Positions 62,924 through 64,000 of a stretch of DNA of 64,000 nucleotides are shown here, in pieces (position 1 is the stretch's first letter; each line of letters starts with the position of its first letter). The notes beneath the pieces are model-generated. The model worked only from the letters and a program-made list of their open reading frames with translations. It was not told the origin of the DNA and searched no databases. A program made the position numbers and the translations under genes. This DNA is from Paracoccaceae bacterium (lineage in GTDB: Bacteria; Pseudomonadota; Alphaproteobacteria; Rhodobacterales; Rhodobacteraceae). The DNA is taken from positions 434,001 to 498,000 of the forward strand of contig JAUYQR010000011.1 in assembly GCA_030697175.1 (NCBI GenBank). Direction: 5' to 3'.

Positions 62924-64000
62924 ATGGTGGGCAAGAGTTTCCGTCGCTGACCGAGGCCGCAAAGGTCTGGGCGCGCATCGCTGCCCTTTCCTTTGGCGGA
63001 CCTGCGGGACAGATTGCTGTCATGCATCGTATTCTGGTCGAAGAAAAGCGCTGGCTCGGCGATGGCCGTTTCCTGCATGCGCTGAACTTCTGCATGCTCT
63101 TGCCCGGGCCTGAGGCGCAGCAACTGGCCACCTACATCGGTTGGCTGATGCATGGCGTCCGCGGCGCGCTGATCGCGGGGCTTCTGTTCATCCTGCCCGG
63201 TGTCGTTGCCATCATGGCGCTGAGCTGGGTCTATGCAATCTGGGGCGATGTGGGGTTTGTCTCGGCGCTGTTCTTCGGGTTGAAGGCGGCGGTGCTGGCC
63301 ATCGTGCTGCAGGCCGTGGTGCGGGTGGGCAAACGCGCGTTGAAGAACCGGGTGATGCAGGCCATAGCGGCGGTGTCCTTTGTAGCGATCTTTGCCTTTG
63401 GCGCGCCGTTTCCGCTGATCATTGCCGTGGCAGCCCTGATCGGCTGGACCGGGGCGAAGGCAGGTCTTGCAGGGTTTCAAGGTGGAGCTGGGCATGGATC
63501 GGTGGGCAAGACCCAGGTCGAAGATGCGGCCACGTTGCTGGGTGAGGAACATGGCGACCTGACAGGTGCCAAACGCGCGGGGGCGTTCCGCGCCGGGGCG
63601 GTCGCACTTGCCCTTTGGCTGCTGCCGGTTGGGGCGCTGCTGCTGATCGCGCCTGACAGCGTGTTCACGGACATCGCCACCTTCTTCTCGAAGCTGGCTG
63701 TCCTGACCTTCGGCGGCGCCTATGCTGTTCTGGCTTGGGTCGCACAAGAGGCGGTGGGCACCTATGGCTGGCTGGAGCCGGGCGAGATGCTGGACGGGCT
63801 TGGGATGGCCGAGACGACACCCGGGCCATTGATCATGGTGCTGCAATTCGTGGGCTTCATGGGGGCGATGCGCGAGGCGGGGTGGGCAGCACCATTGGTT
63901 GCGGGCACTCTGGGCGGACTTTTGGCGACATGGGTCACCTTTGCCCCCTGTTTTGCATGGATCTTCCTTGGGGCTCCGTTCATGGAAAGATTGCGCTCCA
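62920..64000 (+). CDS. chrA: Chromate transporter ChrA, 3' end outside window
   Basis: About 360 codons visible. Long-chain ChrA with two homologous halves. The first has ALSFGGPAGQIAVMHRILVE and CMLLPGPEAQQLATYIGWLM. The second has LAVLTFGGAYAVLAWVAQEA and GMAETTPGPLIMVLQFVGFM. It exports chromate from the cytosol, driven by the proton gradient. It overlaps chrB in ATGA and runs off the right edge in the last helices. Confidence 0.88.
   Translation, partial: MNGGQEFPSLTEAAKVWARIAALSFGGPAGQIAVMHRILVEEKRWLGDGRFLHALNFCMLLPGPEAQQLATYIGWLMHGVRGALIAGLLFILPGVVAIMALSWVYAIWGDVGFVSALFFGLKAAVLAIVLQAVVRVGKRALKNRVMQAIAAVSFVAIFAFGAPFPLIIAVAALIGWTGAKAGLAGFQGGAGHGSVGKTQVEDAATLLGEEHGDLTGAKRAGAFRAGAVALALWLLPVGALLLIAPDSVFTDIATFFSKLAVLTFGGAYAVLAWVAQEAVGTYGWLEPGEMLDGLGMAETTPGPLIMVLQFVGFMGAMREAGWAAPLVAGTLGGLLATWVTFAPCFAWIFLGAPFMERLRS

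Overview
The window is high-GC DNA with tightly packed genes and frequent 4-bp start/stop overlaps. The best fit is an alphaproteobacterium of the Rhodobacteraceae/Paracoccaceae group. Supporting signs are a 49-residue alphaproteobacterial aa3-type cytochrome oxidase subunit IV, a DUF6173 protein, a BigR/SqrR-type sulfide operon, FnrL-type TTGAT-N4-GTCAA boxes, and a dispersed AAATATCCCCGCCGG element beside gene ends. No rRNA, tRNA or CRISPR was seen.

Positions 1-26.3 kb look like ordinary chromosome. They hold a hydroxyproline-type racemase-superfamily enzyme coupled to a DMT transporter, dapA, a lytic transglycosylase, dadA, lolA, hspQ, and an RsbV/RsbW-like pair. Next come gamma-glutamyltransferase, free-methionine sulfoxide reductase, a homocysteine methyltransferase and a pseudouridine synthase. 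A GltB-like flavoprotein, an N-methylproline-demethylase-like flavoenzyme and an aldehyde dehydrogenase follow. A mobA-mobB-DUF429-GNAT run, an aa3 oxidase subunit IV, a metallo-hydrolase/acyl-CoA dehydrogenase pair and a Sua5/TsaC protein complete this part.

Positions 26.3-27.4 kb are an insertion-sequence graveyard: two broken IS5-family transposases facing each other. The right terminal repeat has cut the 3' end off a rhodanese gene. This marks the edge of an accessory block that extends to the end of the window.

Positions 27.4-34.3 kb form a sulfide/persulfide detoxification operon: rhodanese, SulP transporter, small membrane protein, DUF442-SQR fusion, persulfide-dioxygenase-like protein, two YeeE/YedE half-transporters and a DUF2892 protein. 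It is transcribed away from an ArsR repressor with the persulfide-sensing cysteine pair.

Positions 34.3-62 kb are a stress and ion-homeostasis block. It holds universal stress proteins, an excisionase-like HTH protein, a P-II cation ATPase, a Kef-type antiporter, a patatin and a GntP permease. Further transporters are a Ca/Na exchanger, MgtC and CorA. An eight-gene Mrp-like operon has MBH-like gene order and three ND5-like subunits. An SDR, a phospholipase D and an endonuclease-family protein follow. FNR-like boxes precede several of these units, which suggests a low-oxygen regulon. The segment 59.9-62.0 kb is decaying: a shortened HTH copy, a frameshifted UspA, a shattered SDR and a NicO-like remnant.

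The window ends in a chromate operon: a rhodanese-ChrB fusion followed by a partial chrA.
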